This document shows positions 45,211 to 58,067 of a stretch of DNA of 64,000 bases, in pieces. The DNA lies in the NCBI GenBank assembly GCA_018873245.2, contig JAEMBT020000009.1, forward strand, positions 1,426,001 to 1,490,000, read 5' to 3'. Numbering within the stretch: position 1 is the stretch's first letter; each line of letters opens with the position of its first letter. The notes beneath the pieces are model-generated. The model was not told where the DNA came from. It worked only from the letters and a program-made list of their open reading frames with translations, and made no database searches. The DNA is from Archegozetes longisetosus. Lineage: Eukaryota; Arthropoda; Arachnida; Sarcoptiformes; Trhypochthoniidae. Position numbers and translations under genes: made by a program.

Positions 45211-48200
45211 ATGAATTTTCTTATTGTAAGTAATTTCTTATTTTTAACATCCATTCAAATAGTTTGCTCGACGTCTGTACATTTGTTTGGGCTTTAAATT
45301 TGTTTTTAAGCTTTCAACTTTTTGAATAAGTTCTAAATGTAGTTAGTATTTTCAATTATTTAAAAATCTGTATAAGTTATTTGATCATTCATCATAACTT
45401 TAAACTTTTTTATGCTTTTATATCAACTTAAAAACTTTTAGAATAAATATTAGAGTAAACTTTAAAACTTTAAAGTCATAAAACTTGAAGGAAAAAAGAT
45501 AAGCAAATTGAAGTCAAGGACGGAATTGTTTAGGGAAATACAATTTTCTAGTTTAAGATCAACGACTTATGAATTAATTTAGAAGATAAAAATACGTTTT
45601 TAAGTATCTGTTTATTTCTACGCCAAATACTTATTATACAATTTCATTAATATTTATGATTAAAACTTCTTTTTTTCTTAATTAACTTTAATTTTTTCAA
45701 ACATTTTATGCAATTTTCAATTCAAAAATGTGTTAATCACTATTTGCCATATTTTTCATTCTAATTACTGTTTAAAAGTTAATGATTAGGAAAATTAGTT
45801 TCTTTATTTAAACTTTTACTTAATTAAGATTTTGAGCTCATCACCGAAGAGAGACCTAAATAACAAAAATTAACTAAAAGTTTGAATTGTTTCGCAAAAC
45901 TAGTTAAGCGTTATTCCTGATCACGATTTAAATGAGAAGTTGTGTTCATTTATAAGTATCGATTTATTATTCAAGTTTCTCATTAGTTAACGAAATATTA
46001 GCAGAAATAGTTTTAAACATTAGCTTAAAGATCATTTGAGTAAAGAGCTGATAACAAATTTTCAAACCAATCGCTTTTTCGAGTGATTATCTAATCTTTT
46101 GGAACAATTGAGTGGAAAAAAGAGTTTTTTCTCTAAGTTTAAAGTTCAAAGTTTTTGAAGACTAGACTAAAAAAGTAATTTTTATTATAGAATAAAATAA
46201 AATCAACAAAAACAGGAAAAATTGGGCAAAAGTCTGGAAGTTATATAAGCTTTTTTGATAACATATTGAAATGTTGGTCATTACCAAAAAGGCAGAAAAA
46301 ACTATAAATATGTAGATTTTATTATAGTATTTGGAGTTTAAAGAAGTTTTTACTTTAGAAATATGGGTCAAAATTTGTGGCTTTCATAAAAGTAGTAATA
46401 ATTGCATATTAAGCAGAATTGAATTTGTTTTAAATATAGCCTATTCTCTAGTTTTCTTTCATATATAATCAAATTTGAATAAAAAGGCTATCATTAGTTT
46501 AATAGCATTTTCAGACACTCTTCTTCTATGAAAACATGCGAATAATTTGATGCTTAATATTTGACTCCAATAGAAAATATATTAAAACTTTTATGAATAG
46601 AAAAAAAGAAAAAAGTTTTCATTTCGGTAGTAAAACATGTGAACATTAACAATAAGTACTTAAAATAGCTTCTGATAATTTTGCAGAAGTTATGAATTTT
46701 CTAGAGAGCAAAAATCAATTGAAACAATTTTCAACTTAGTTCTAGTTAACTTAAATTTTTTTCTGTCAATAAAATTTGATTTTTATCTTAATTACTGTAA
46801 TTAAACTTCAGAAAAACTATTTCATAGCTATAAAGAGATCGATATTTTATGCATACATTTTCAAATATCTAGCTAATTACGGCCGCAATGATGGCCACAG
46901 CAGTTAGAAGTGATGAACAGCCACTAGAACTTAACCAAAAAGATGACATTAAGAAAGTGACCGCAAATGTTGAAGAATCGCCTAAAGAAGAGCTGAAGTC
47001 AAAAGATGGCGATTCTTTGCAATCATTACCGTCTAATCAAAACACGCAAACACAGTACAACTCCTTATATGTGGACACAAAGGCAAATCCAGTCCAGTTA
47101 GGTATCGGTGGCTATTCAAGCGCTGGTCAATACTCAGGACAAGGTGGTGACCAATATTCTGATCAGTCTAATGGCCAATATTCGGGACAGTCAATTAGTC
47201 AACAGCCGATTACAGTCTACAGACCGGTCGATATCACAGATAGTAGATATGGTGTCGATTCGTCGTCAGGTCAACAACAGGGCTATGTAGCTCAAGAGCA
47301 ACCAGTTTATGCCCAAAAAAGTTATGCAAGACAACCACAAGTTGAAGATTCGGCTGAAGGCGATTATAAACGACAACCACAAGCGGCCGCATATGTATCA
47401 CAACCCGAATCGACCTCTAATTATAGACCAATTTCATCGCCTGGAATCAGTTCTACTTATAGTTCACCCGACGTTAAGATCATATCCCATACCAGAACTA
47501 TTATGCCTATCGTTTATAAGAAACCTAGTGAACAGCAGGAAAGTCAAAAGCCACCAACTGAGGAAGAATATGATAAGGCAGTTCAGGGCAATCCGGGTGG
47601 CAGTTATGCCGCAGAACAGGGACAGAATTATGAATCAGAACCTCAAAATCCTGCCATTTATAGTAAGGCTTCTGCTGGTTATTTACCCCAAAGTCAGTCC
47701 CAGTATTCTTCGGGTGGTTACCGACAGCCTCTTCATCAAGAAGAACAGCAACAAGAAGTAAAGCAAAATTATGGCGGTGGACAACAGGAGGGTCCGAGAG
47801 TTCCTTCTCGTTACACACCAATTCAAGCACATGTTCAGGTGATCGAAGAGAAGCCTGAATATGGAAGCGAACCAAAAGAAGGATACTCTTCACCACAAGG
47901 GTCGTATGGATCGAGAACTCAAGTAAGGCTTTTGTTTTAATAATCAAATATTTGCTTTTGATTACTAGAATTATTTAGGTTACAATGGTTTTTGATTATC
48001 ATATTTTAATGAGATCTCTTATCTATTATCTTTATTCTGATGAAGTTATGATAGAGCGCCTCTGTGTAGTATAAAAGGAGCCCTAAATCTCATATCGTTT
48101 GTCGTTAAATTCACATATTTTTATGCTTACGGTTTATACTTTAGAAATTCAAGTCAGTTGATTTTAAAAAAGTCTTAACAAATTTATGATAATTTCAAGG

Positions 48201-50513
48201 ATCCATAAGTAAAAATATTTGTTTGCTTAGCTCAGTTTTGATTAATAGAATATTTGATAATATAGTAAAATAGTTAATTCTATTAAATTTACTCAAATAA
48301 CTAATGAAATCGAGGAATAATTGCACTGAAATCCGTTTACTCATTAATATTATTCTAGTTTAAAAATTCTATATAATAAAACCATTTACACACACATATA
48401 AAATCATACGCTACACTATAACTCGGGTTTCAATGGCTCACAAGTTTAAGGGTGGCATTGCTTGAATCAGAATAACATGTAGGCTTTAGTTAGGCTACAT
48501 TTGTTACCAGAAAGTGACCGCTGGTCACTTTGGTTTATAAAATCCCGTATTAAGGTCTGTAGTCACTTTAAACAAATGTTCACTTATGTGATACAATAAT
48601 GAGATGTCAAATTTTAAACTTATAAAACATTTCTTTTGAAAAAAGGCTAAAAGTTTTTTCAAAGCTAAAATTTAATTGAATGCTAGGAGCAATAAGATGC
48701 TTTCAATAAGATTTTCGAAGTCTATAGAATAAGGATTAATTTTTACATAGGATTAAAATTTTGAATATACGTTTGAAGCCAAAATTTTTCCCAATCTTAG
48801 CCAAGACCACAATTTAAGAACTACAAGTCTAATGGACACGGACCTATATCACTTCTCTCAACCCCTAATGCATTTTATCCTCCATCGCCTCCGCTTGCGT
48901 CTCTTTTACCTCCAGTAGAACAACCATTTGGTTCTCAAAAACAAGAAGACAGCTATAATGGACAGGATGATAAACCACAACAACTTCAACAAAGACCTAA
49001 TGAACAAAAAATGAATGCATATGATATCGAAGTTGAGCCACAAAATGGTGAACAACCGTATAGAAATATTGGTCAAAATAATGGTTATAGTGCACAAAGA
49101 GACAGAACTCCAGAAGACTATACTTATGGTAGTGATGATAATGAAGCCAATAGTGATCAACAAGACTCGACTGAACGCTACAGACAAAAACCTAGTTATG
49201 CTTCAGATGAAGACAGCTCCTATAGCAATGAAAATTCCTATAATAATGGAGAAATCGGTGGACAAAAGCCGGTGAGTGGTGACAGATTTAGACCAGAAGG
49301 TCATGGAAACAACGTCAACGCGATAGGACCAAAGTATAATCACGAAAGAGGACCTGCTTATGAAAGAGGTGCACCAATCCCTAAGCCTCAGGACATTGAG
49401 TATGGATTTATTCCGTTGACTGAGGTGAATCTTAAACAAATGGCCGGTTATGGACCTGAAGGCTATAACAGAGGTCAGAATTATGAAAACAGAGGGAAAC
49501 CAGAGGAAAGCTATAGTGATGAAGGTATTGGAGGCGTTGGAGGTGGTAATTATGGCCATGGTAATGGTGGATATGGTGGTGGTCAAAGAAGACCGAACTT
49601 CGGCAATGGTGGCGAATATAATGGCGAAAACAGTGGTGAAAACAATGGCGAGAATATTGGCCAAATGTATGGTAGGGGTAATGGCGGTGATGGTCCTCGA
49701 GGTAGGGGTTATGGACCTGCAATTGGCGGACCCGCAAAACCTTCAATAGGTTTCGGCGGTTACCGAAAACCAGCCTTCGAGAGACCAGTCTATAAGGAAA
49801 ACCCGGTCTATAAAGATAATGCGGGTGAGCAGAATGCCGGATACATTCGAGATTATGGTAATGGACCTAAAGATGAAGATGAAGAACTGGACAACGAAGA
49901 CACTGATTATGGTAAGCATATTAGCGCTAAAGCTAGAGATAATGATATCGATAGTGATAGCAATGATGGAGATAAGATTCCATATGAATGCTATCCATGG
50001 AATTGTAACCCATGGTATTCGGTGTCACCAAATTCACCGTATAATTCAGTAGGTGCTGCTTATAAGGGCAAAGATGGAGATCTTCCCCCTGGTGCTTCAT
50101 ATAATCCACGTGATGTTGGACTCGATGAATCAGTGGTCGCTCAACTGAACCTTCCTACACCACCGGTAGCTCCACCAATGGCTGCACCTTTGAACGCTGG
50201 ATATCGTGGCAATTATGGACCACATGGAGGACCAGCTCTGGACATGCCCTATTCTGGTAGCGGTCAGTTCCCGAGTTATAATGGTTTGCTTCCCCATATG
50301 CCCCTGAGACCTAGACCTAGACCTAGACCTTATTCCGCGAGCGGAATGGGCTTTAGGTCACAATATGGCTATAGAGCCGCAGCCTCTGAACTCTCACCTC
50401 AAACAGCACCCTCTAGTAGTAATACTCCTGTTTTGTCGAACTTATTAAATCTAAATCCTTCTAAAGCTTTTCGATCGCTTATGTCTTATTTAGCTGGAGG
50501 AATTGCTGGATAA
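45211..50513 (+). CDS. Large secreted Gly/Tyr/Gln/Pro-rich protein
   Basis: Three exons (45211-45225, 46873-47922, 48801-50513) join in phase 0 to give 925 residues. Exon 1 encodes only MNFLI; with exon 2 (LITAAMMATAVRS) it makes a clean signal peptide, which supports both the join and the start. Exon 2 is Gln/Ser/Tyr/Pro-rich with GQYSGQ repeats and several long Lys/Glu-rich patches. Exon 3 has an acidic Asp/Asn/Tyr-rich part and a Gly-rich block (GGNYGHGNGGYGGGQ). It also carries the only two mature cysteines seen (ECYPWNCNPWY), an RPRPRPRP run, and a hydrophobic C-terminus ending LMSYLAGGIAG. No enzymatic domain is visible. Composition and the five-codon first exon fit an extracellular structural protein (cuticle, egg shell or secreted matrix), which is inference. 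Introns are 1.65 and 0.88 kb, longer than those of the allergen-like genes. Confidence 0.8.
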
Positions 50514-51824
50514 TTTACTTAACCCCTAGTTATATATATGAAAATTTTTTGCAAATCAATTGTGACCAAAACTAGTTTTTCCATTTATAAGTTACTTTTT
50601 TACTGAACTATTATTATTATTGATGAAACTATAATAATTGTGTTGTTATTTACTACTCGACTAAAGAGATTAATTACATGTAAATAGTTTTTCGTCTTTT
50701 TAAAGGAGTTGTTAGTTCTCTTATTGTTTATCATTCTTGTTCTGTCAAACTTTTGTTATATCTGTTTTGTTAAACACTAAAAAGCTGCACGTTTTATACA
50801 AGTGTCAAAGGGCAGAAAGAGTTTCTTGAGTTTGATAAAAAAAAAAGTTCGCAAGCTTTCATAAAAGCTTTTGCAAGTTTTTTAAACTTTTGTTTGTGTT
50901 TTGTTTTTCATTCCTATATATTAGTATAACTAGACATCTAAATATGTCATCGCTTTTTCAAAAGTGCCCTATTTTGGTGTCAATTAAAAGATCAGTCAAT
51001 TATATTTAAAAACCAGAAAGAATTTGCGTTATTTTCTTTTTTGCTTTAATTCCTTGTGCAACTTTGAGGTTTAAAAAAACTTAGATTTTTCTCATGGTTT
51101 TTAAATCTTTGGAAAATGTAAAATTAAAGGATATACCAAAAAAATGTTTTTTAAAGTCCCGTTACTATTTCTCTGGTCTTCAAAGCAGTTATAGGAATGA
51201 CAATTTATGTTCATTTATATCTTATGTACTCGTTTAGAGAACTTCGCAACAAATAAGTCCATTGAATACCTTTTTCACATTAAACATACTATGCATTTAT
51301 TTTTATTAAAATTCATCTTTTTTACTCCATGTAATAAGTTTATATGTTATTATGTATTTGTAATTATTTTTATAAACTTTTTTTTAATGTAATCACTCAG
51401 AATAATAAAATTGATGATATTTTCAAGGCAGAAATATAATCAATCGAAAGAGTAATTTGTTTTTGCTATTGGTTATGCGTTAAGTTTAATTTATTCATTC
51501 ATTTTACAATTATTTATAGAAAATTTTTTAAAACATAAATTTTAAGTGCTTTAGATAATCTCAAAACTGTTATATTTTATATGAGACTAATTGCCTGAGC
51601 ATTAAATTTTCAAAACATTAATCAAAGAGTTATTAAGAATAAAGAGTTAATTGGATTTTAGAATAAAGAAAAAAAGTTGCTTAAAAGGTATAAATTTAGT
51701 TAATTAGAGCAAATTATAAGTTTAAAAATCGTTTTTATATATACATATCGAACTAAAAATCATTAAATATGTTAATTGTTTTCGAAAGTATGATTTAATA
51801 ATAGTTAGTGTAAATTTAGTTAAT
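50514..51824. other. Convergent intergenic region
   Basis: It separates the plus-strand gene ending at 50513 from the minus-strand gene ending at 51825. AATAAA at 51404-51409 could be a distal polyadenylation signal of the former. An imperfect hairpin-like stretch lies at 50848-50882 (GCAAGCTTT...AAAGCTTTTGC). No gene seen. Confidence 0.4.
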
Positions 51825-52832
51825 TTAACCCCAAAGTCCTTTTCCTGCACCGGCGGCTTTTCCGGCCTTGAAGGCAGCTCCAGCAGCGCCACCTTTCTTG
51901 AATCCAGCAGCAGCTCCGGCTTTGCCAGCGGCACCAGCCTTTGCGCCACCAGCAGCAGCGAATCCAGCCTTAGCTGCTTTACCTCCTGTTGAATTGAAAC
52001 AACAATCAAATTAATATTGAATACAATACTATTTGCTCAAACTAGAAAAGTGAGCGGAATGAAAAGTGTTCTTCAAAGTTTACCTTTCTTGAATCCTGCA
52101 GCACCAGCGGCCTTAGCAAAGCCACCCTTCTTTCCAGCTGCACCAGCGGCTCCACCAGCAGCAAAAGCACCGCCGGCTTTACCGAATTTGAATCCTTGGC
52201 TCAAACCGAAGGTCTTGATAGCACCGAACTTCTTGTTATAACCGGCACCACCGACTTTACCGAATTTCGCTGCTTTGAAACCTTTCTTGAAGGCAGCACC
52301 GGCCGCACCTGCAGCTCCTGCCTTACCACCTTTCTTGAAACCTGCTGCACCTGTTTTCATAAGAATCGTAGGAATCAATTGAATTATTAACATTTATGAA
52401 GGAATGTGATCATCGAATGGTCGTGTTATCAGAATTTTTCCTCACCAGCTGCTCCGCCAGCTGCGAATGCTCCCTTTTTGCCTGCTTTGGCGGCTGCGGC
52501 TGCTCCTGCTTTGGCACCAGCCTTAAATCCCGCCGCTCCAGCCTTAGCTGCTTTAGCACCTGCAGCGCCTGCGGCTCCAGCTCCAGCGCCTCCGATACCA
52601 GTTTCGGCTACAGCCAAATCTTCCTCTGATGCTGAGGTCTCGAGTTCATCGTCATTGTACACCTCTTCTTGAGCACATATGGCACAGAACAATAGGGTGA
52701 AAAGGAACTGTTGAAAAGTGAATTAAAACCAATGGTATTATATTAGTATATTATCGAATATATTCACTGTTAAGCTGAATAAGCATTATAAAAAAATGAA
52801 TATCTATTTATTCATACCAATCTTAGAAGCAT
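51825..52832 (-). CDS. Secreted Ala/Gly/Lys-rich protein, copy A
   Basis: Four exons on the minus strand (52832-52818, 52707-52446, 52350-52084, 51985-51825) give 234 residues. Exon 1 encodes only MLLRL, joined in phase 0 to FLFTLLFCAICAQ, a clean signal peptide. Next comes an acidic segment (EEVYNDDELE through EEDLAVAETG), then about 190 residues almost wholly of Ala, Gly, Lys and Phe in units such as AAGFKKGGKAGAAG. There is one less repetitive block, NKKFGAIKTFGLSQGFKFGK. The protein ends GLWG. Inner introns are phase 1. Coding exons are markedly GC-richer than their surroundings. The gene at 58068 is a paralogue with the same exon plan. A basic, low-complexity chain behind an acidic pro-like segment suggests a secreted structural, adhesive or membrane-active polypeptide. 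I do not recognise a named family. Confidence 0.82.
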
Positions 52833-52912
52833 TTTTCTAATAACAATAGTGTTTCTAAAACTTATTGAAACAAACAACTTTTGCTGAATGATAGTTTTGT
52901 GTTTGTCTTGAT

Positions 52913-52921
52913 CTTTATATA
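52913..52921 (-). promoter_or_regulatory. TATA box of Ala/Gly/Lys-rich gene A
   Basis: On the minus strand this reads TATATAAAG, about 80 bp upstream of the start codon at 52832. Confidence 0.6.
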
Positions 52922-54817
52922 CTAATCGAAAATTTTTGTGACTAACCTAACAATATTAACATATCTTTGATCTTGAATTCTTGTGTTCACCAAACCTAAA
53001 TTCCGTTTGGCCTCTAATAAAGAATTAAAATTTTTTGTCTTATGGTTTCGTATCTAAATTAGTCGAACGGATGATAGAATATCTTTGAACACGATTTCCT
53101 ATTTTAGTGGTAATTATATGCAGGCTTGAAGGTGCTGACTAAAGTCAATTTCCTATAAATTTTTCATGAAATTCCCAACTTTTGTCAAGTTTGTTTATTA
53201 GTATCCTTGAAGTCTGTAAGTGTGTATATTGTTTTTACTAGAACTCTTCCGTTGAACCCAAACTCCTATTGTCTTAAATGCTTGAAGTATTAGTATTTCT
53301 TTAACAAATTAATTAATTATGAATAGCAGTTGTAATAAAGATATCGTTATATCTAATCAAAAATAGTTTTCAAACCTAAAACCCTTTGAAACATTTTTGA
53401 GGTAACAAACCTTGTGGTAATAAAGTTATTTGGTTTTAAGAATAATTGGCCAATAATTTTCATAAATAGATAACTGAAATATTTTCTCAAACAATAAATG
53501 AGGCATAATTTTTTAATTAGACTTTAGTTTAAGGTTTTAAATTCATTTTCTAATTACTTTTTGTCGATCGAACAATTTTTTCAAACCTAGTCTCGAGCGT
53601 ATGATTAAAATTGAAAAATATATTATTCATTCCCCTCTCAATTACGCTCTTATCTACATTTAATAGTATAGTGACCTTAATACTGCTTCAATTAGAATCT
53701 AATCACCAAAAATATTTTATTTAAATCTGTTATCATTTTGCTATCATTGAAAGGATTTTTAATGAAATATTCAAAAATTCAAAAATTCAAAAATTCAACA
53801 ATACAATTGATGGCTTTGTGTAGAAAAGTTTATTACAGTTTTAATGAGAAAGCTTATTATATCTCTTAATTTTTCAAAAATAGGGTCTGAAAGGATTAAC
53901 TCAATAACTTGAAAATGATTAATATCTATCGATTAATCAAATCTCAATTCAGATCAAACTTGTCTTGAATCTGGAGGTTTCTAGAAGTTTTCATCGCATA
54001 ATTAGATCCATAATTAGGGGAGAATTCTTTTGTAAGTTCAGAATTGAATTACCTCTCAAATATTAATAATTCAACAAAAATATAATCTTCGGTAAAATAA
54101 TGTAAAATTTATTTATCCGTTCTAAGAGCTCTCTTATTATTATTATTATTATTACTTATAGATCGGATTATTTTGACCCTGTATAAGAGTTTCGTTATAA
54201 GCAATGATTTGCTAAAACTATTCCTACTGATCATTGCTAACGACAATTTATAAGAATAGAAAAAATGAGTATTCAATATTAGGTCAATATATCGAAACCA
54301 ACAGTTAATATAAACGTGAACTTGCAAATCAAAAACACTATTTTCTGGTAATCACACTTTAATTAGCAAAAAAATTGGTTACATCTGATTATGATTCAGT
54401 TCTTTAGGATAGTTCACGACTTCGAAAGTATTATGTATTGATTGCATATAATTTGTTGAAAAAATATCTTATTTATAGACATAGGAGCAAGGCAGAAAAA
54501 ACTGATACATCTAAGGATTTATTTATTTTCTCCCCTAAGCCCTTAGGGCTGAATAGATTTAAAAGAAGAACAAAAAATTCTTACATAAAAATTGTTTAGT
54601 TATTTAATAATTTTCTTCTTTTATGAGCCCAGACACGAATACCTAATGAGATCGCATAAAACGCCTTTGGCATTCAAGGGGAAGGGATAATGACTTTTTA
54701 TTTTATATTTAATATACTTTTTCATTAGAAGATAAATATAAGAATACTTTTAGTAGGAATGGGTTAAGTGACAGTTTGGTTAACGTAACAGTTAACACAT
54801 TTTTCGAAAAATTGATA

Positions 54818-54854
<37 letters not shown>

Positions 54855-57800
54855 TTTCAGGGTCAATGAAATGCTAACTATTTATCAGATAACAGTAATT
54901 ATAACTGTGTTTTATTCTATTAAAATACCTGCTGTTATATAAAACAGTTATGTGCTAAAATTTAAATTTTTTTCATATAACTGTTAACATACTGTATAAA
55001 ATCAAATTATTTTTTGTGTGGTGTGAAAAATGTAAGAATATTTTTTTGCAAGTTTAGTGTTCAAGCTACATATTGGAGTCCGATATTTAGATAGTTTATT
55101 AGGTTTCCGGATCGATCATGAGCATTAAAATTAATGGCTTTCATTTTTTCATGACATTTAAATGCAATACATTATACTAAGGCTCTAAAATTTTTTTTCT
55201 TATTCATTATAATAGAAAAATTTGAATTCAAAGATCATTAAATTTCAACTTTTCTTCTTTTTCGTATCAATATCTATAACTTACTTATGTCTTAGAATTG
55301 ATTCAGGTATCAAACCTGGGTTGTGAAAAATTGCATTTTTATGTATAGTTCAATGAAATTTGACTTCAGATTCATAACAATTAATCATTAGTGCATTGAA
55401 TATCTTAAGAGGGATGGGATCGAAAATTTCTAGATATACATTACTTAAAAAATTTGATATAAAACATGAACTTTTCATAATTGGAAATAAGAGCAAATTC
55501 TCAATGCTATGAATAAAATGCTGAGAAAAATTTAGTAATTTCTTTTATGCTATTCAGGCCAACAAATACTGAACACCTGCTTATAATCTTATAAATTATT
55601 TCCTCTCAAGGCTTAAAAAACTCCAGCTTTAAGTTACGTAATAATAAGTGAAGATGGGTTAGCACAACAAATTTTAATTATATTTATTATAATATTAATT
55701 GGGGAAAAAGTTGTGCAGTCAAATATTTTTGTTGATAACATGCCAATTAGTGTAAGTTTTTATGTTTGTAATCGTTTATTCATTTCCGATTATTCGACAA
55801 TTGTGTGAAATAAAACCATTGTTTAGAGGGGAAGCAGAAAGGCATGAGTGAGCAAGATCATTTGAACAAAAAAATTGAGCAGGTTCACTCGAACAAGATC
55901 ATTGTTTCTTTATTTTCATGACTATTAAATACAAGTAATTGCCTTCGAATTCTTTACTAATACTTAATTGTCAGCAAAATTTATCTTAAGCTAATTTCCA
56001 AACGAATTATTGAACTTGAAATGGTTCCAAGTGTTGAACTAATTGCGTAAAATGCAAACCATTTCATAACCAGAACCTTCATGTTCTTCATGTGAAAACA
56101 TGACAAATCTTCACGAAAGCCCAGGTAGAAAATTATTATTACATATATTTTTAACCCTTTCGGAAATTAGTTTCGTTTTGAGATTCAAACTCACGAAATA
56201 TTTCATTTGGAGTGCTATTTAAGTGCATACATAGATAGATTTATTTTTGATTGATTTGCCGACAAATAGCTGCAAACTATAATATTTTACATACGATATT
56301 TTACATAAAGACCATTTTCCCCGAATACGACAACATTGCTTAATCACTATCAAATTAGCTGAGTTTTTAGAATAATTTATTAATTAATAATTTATTCTGA
56401 ACTTATTTCTTTGAGAGGATGAATAACTTAAATGAGATTTGAGGTTAAGCTTATTATTGATGTGCGTTTGAAAAGCATCAAAAATTGATTTTTTCGTCAA
56501 ATTTATAGCTCTATTGTTTAACTAATTACACATTGTTTATCAATTATGCTAACATTGAGTGATTATTATTTATTCAATTGAGCGAAAAATAAATGTTTTT
56601 TTTCTAATTAAAGTTTTAGCCAAGTTCTATTTCTTCAGTGGTTTTGTTGACTTTTATTTAGTTGATTCAAATTGAATTTAAGTTCAAAAAAAGTTAATTC
56701 AATTTCCAAAGTTTTTTGATTTGAAATAAAAACTTACTCTCATGTAAATCCAAATGTTTGAATATATTTCTACTGAAGTATCAGAAAAACTATTTAACGG
56801 TTGGTAAAAGAAGTAAATGATTTCGAGAAAACATTTTCCTGCGATTGAAAAATAAGTTGAATTTTTCTGGAATGTTAGTATTTTTGAATGGGAATTACGC
56901 TAGACTTAAATCACACGTATTTTCATTCAAGTCTAAAAAGTGTTTTTTCATCATTTCCACTATGAATGAAAAACATGTCTATGGTATTTTAAAATAGTAG
57001 TAATATAGTTATAAAGACTTAAAGCTAACAAAGAAAAAGTTTAACTTTTCTATTCTGATCCGTTTTTATGTCACGGCCGTAACACTTAAGCCTACAATTG
57101 AAACAGAAAATAATATGCAGTACATTAAAGCCAAATAGTAGTCGTTTTTTCTTTCCTTTCTTTATGATTTCTATTTTTCTTTATCTTATAGTAGGTAATA
57201 ATGAACTCGATCTGAAGTGATGCGTGACTGTTAGATTGTTTTTTTATTTTGTTATCATAAACAAGAAATATATGCATTATATAAGATACAATAAAAAATC
57301 GCTTTTCAATTACATAAACATCAGATCATTTTTCTGTTTGTACAAATGTTTTTACAAGTATTCTGTTGCCTAAAAATGTAATTTATATTGCATTAAAGTT
57401 TAGATTATTATACATAACGTTATATAAAATATTAACTTTATGTATATTTCTTGTTACATAATAACTTGAAAGTTTATTTTTATACAAAAACGTTTCTTAA
57501 ATGAGGCAAATAATATCACATAAAGTGCTTAGGCATAGGAGCAGCCGATTAATTGATCGAAATGAGTGCTTCTATAGAATAGATAGCCTAAAGATGAGAA
57601 CTCATTCTTATAGTAAAAGTTCATAAGGTAGAAAAGTTTTGGTACTTATAATTTTAGGATCACTTCATTAATCTATTTTCTTGAAAAACTCATAAAACAA
57701 TGAGATATTTGAATAAAGAAAAGATTAAAAACTTAATAAACTTCAAGTTTTAGAATTGAACTTATTGAGCTAAAACTTAATAAATGATTTGAGTCTTTGA

Positions 57801-58067
57801 ACTAATTGTCAGAGGTCTTAAGAATGAGCAACATTTTCAGGCCTTCATTAGAAAAGTGCAATATCTCATACAAAGAGTTAAAAGCGAATAAGATATAGTT
57901 AAAAGTAGTTTAATCATAAAGAATGATTGACTATTTATTTAAAGAAAAAATAGTTACAAAGCAAAGCCAAAGCTGCAAACATATCACAGCTAAAAAATTT
58001 GAGCTTATAATCAACTATATAGTCGACTAAATCCGATAGTAATTCAATTATTAATTAAAATGAGTTA
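52922..58067. other. Spacer between the Ala/Gly/Lys-rich paralogues
   Basis: AT-rich DNA with an 8-bp tandem repeat (ATTCAAAA) near 53770-53798, a TTA microsatellite at about 54134-54154 and a (GA)n run at 54821-54850. A TTTATT at 57934-57939 could be the minus-strand polyadenylation signal of the gene at 58068. No further gene copy was found. Confidence 0.45.
54821..54850. repeat. (GA)n microsatellite
   Basis: Fifteen uninterrupted GA dinucleotides in intergenic DNA. Confidence 0.95.

Noticed and set aside
49203..49746. Minus-strand Ile/Thr-rich and His/Tyr-rich frames, and shifted plus frames, inside the large Gly/Tyr gene
   Set aside because: The 500-codon plus-strand frame extends seamlessly to a phase-0 acceptor at 48800 and to exons with a signal peptide, so the others are shadows.
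52017..52672. Pro/Ala-rich and Ser/Cys-rich plus-strand frames at 52017-52241, 52396-52629 and 52406-52672
   Set aside because: They are antisense to the GC-rich Ala/Gly/Lys exons of the minus-strand gene, which has signal peptide, splice sites and a TATA box.
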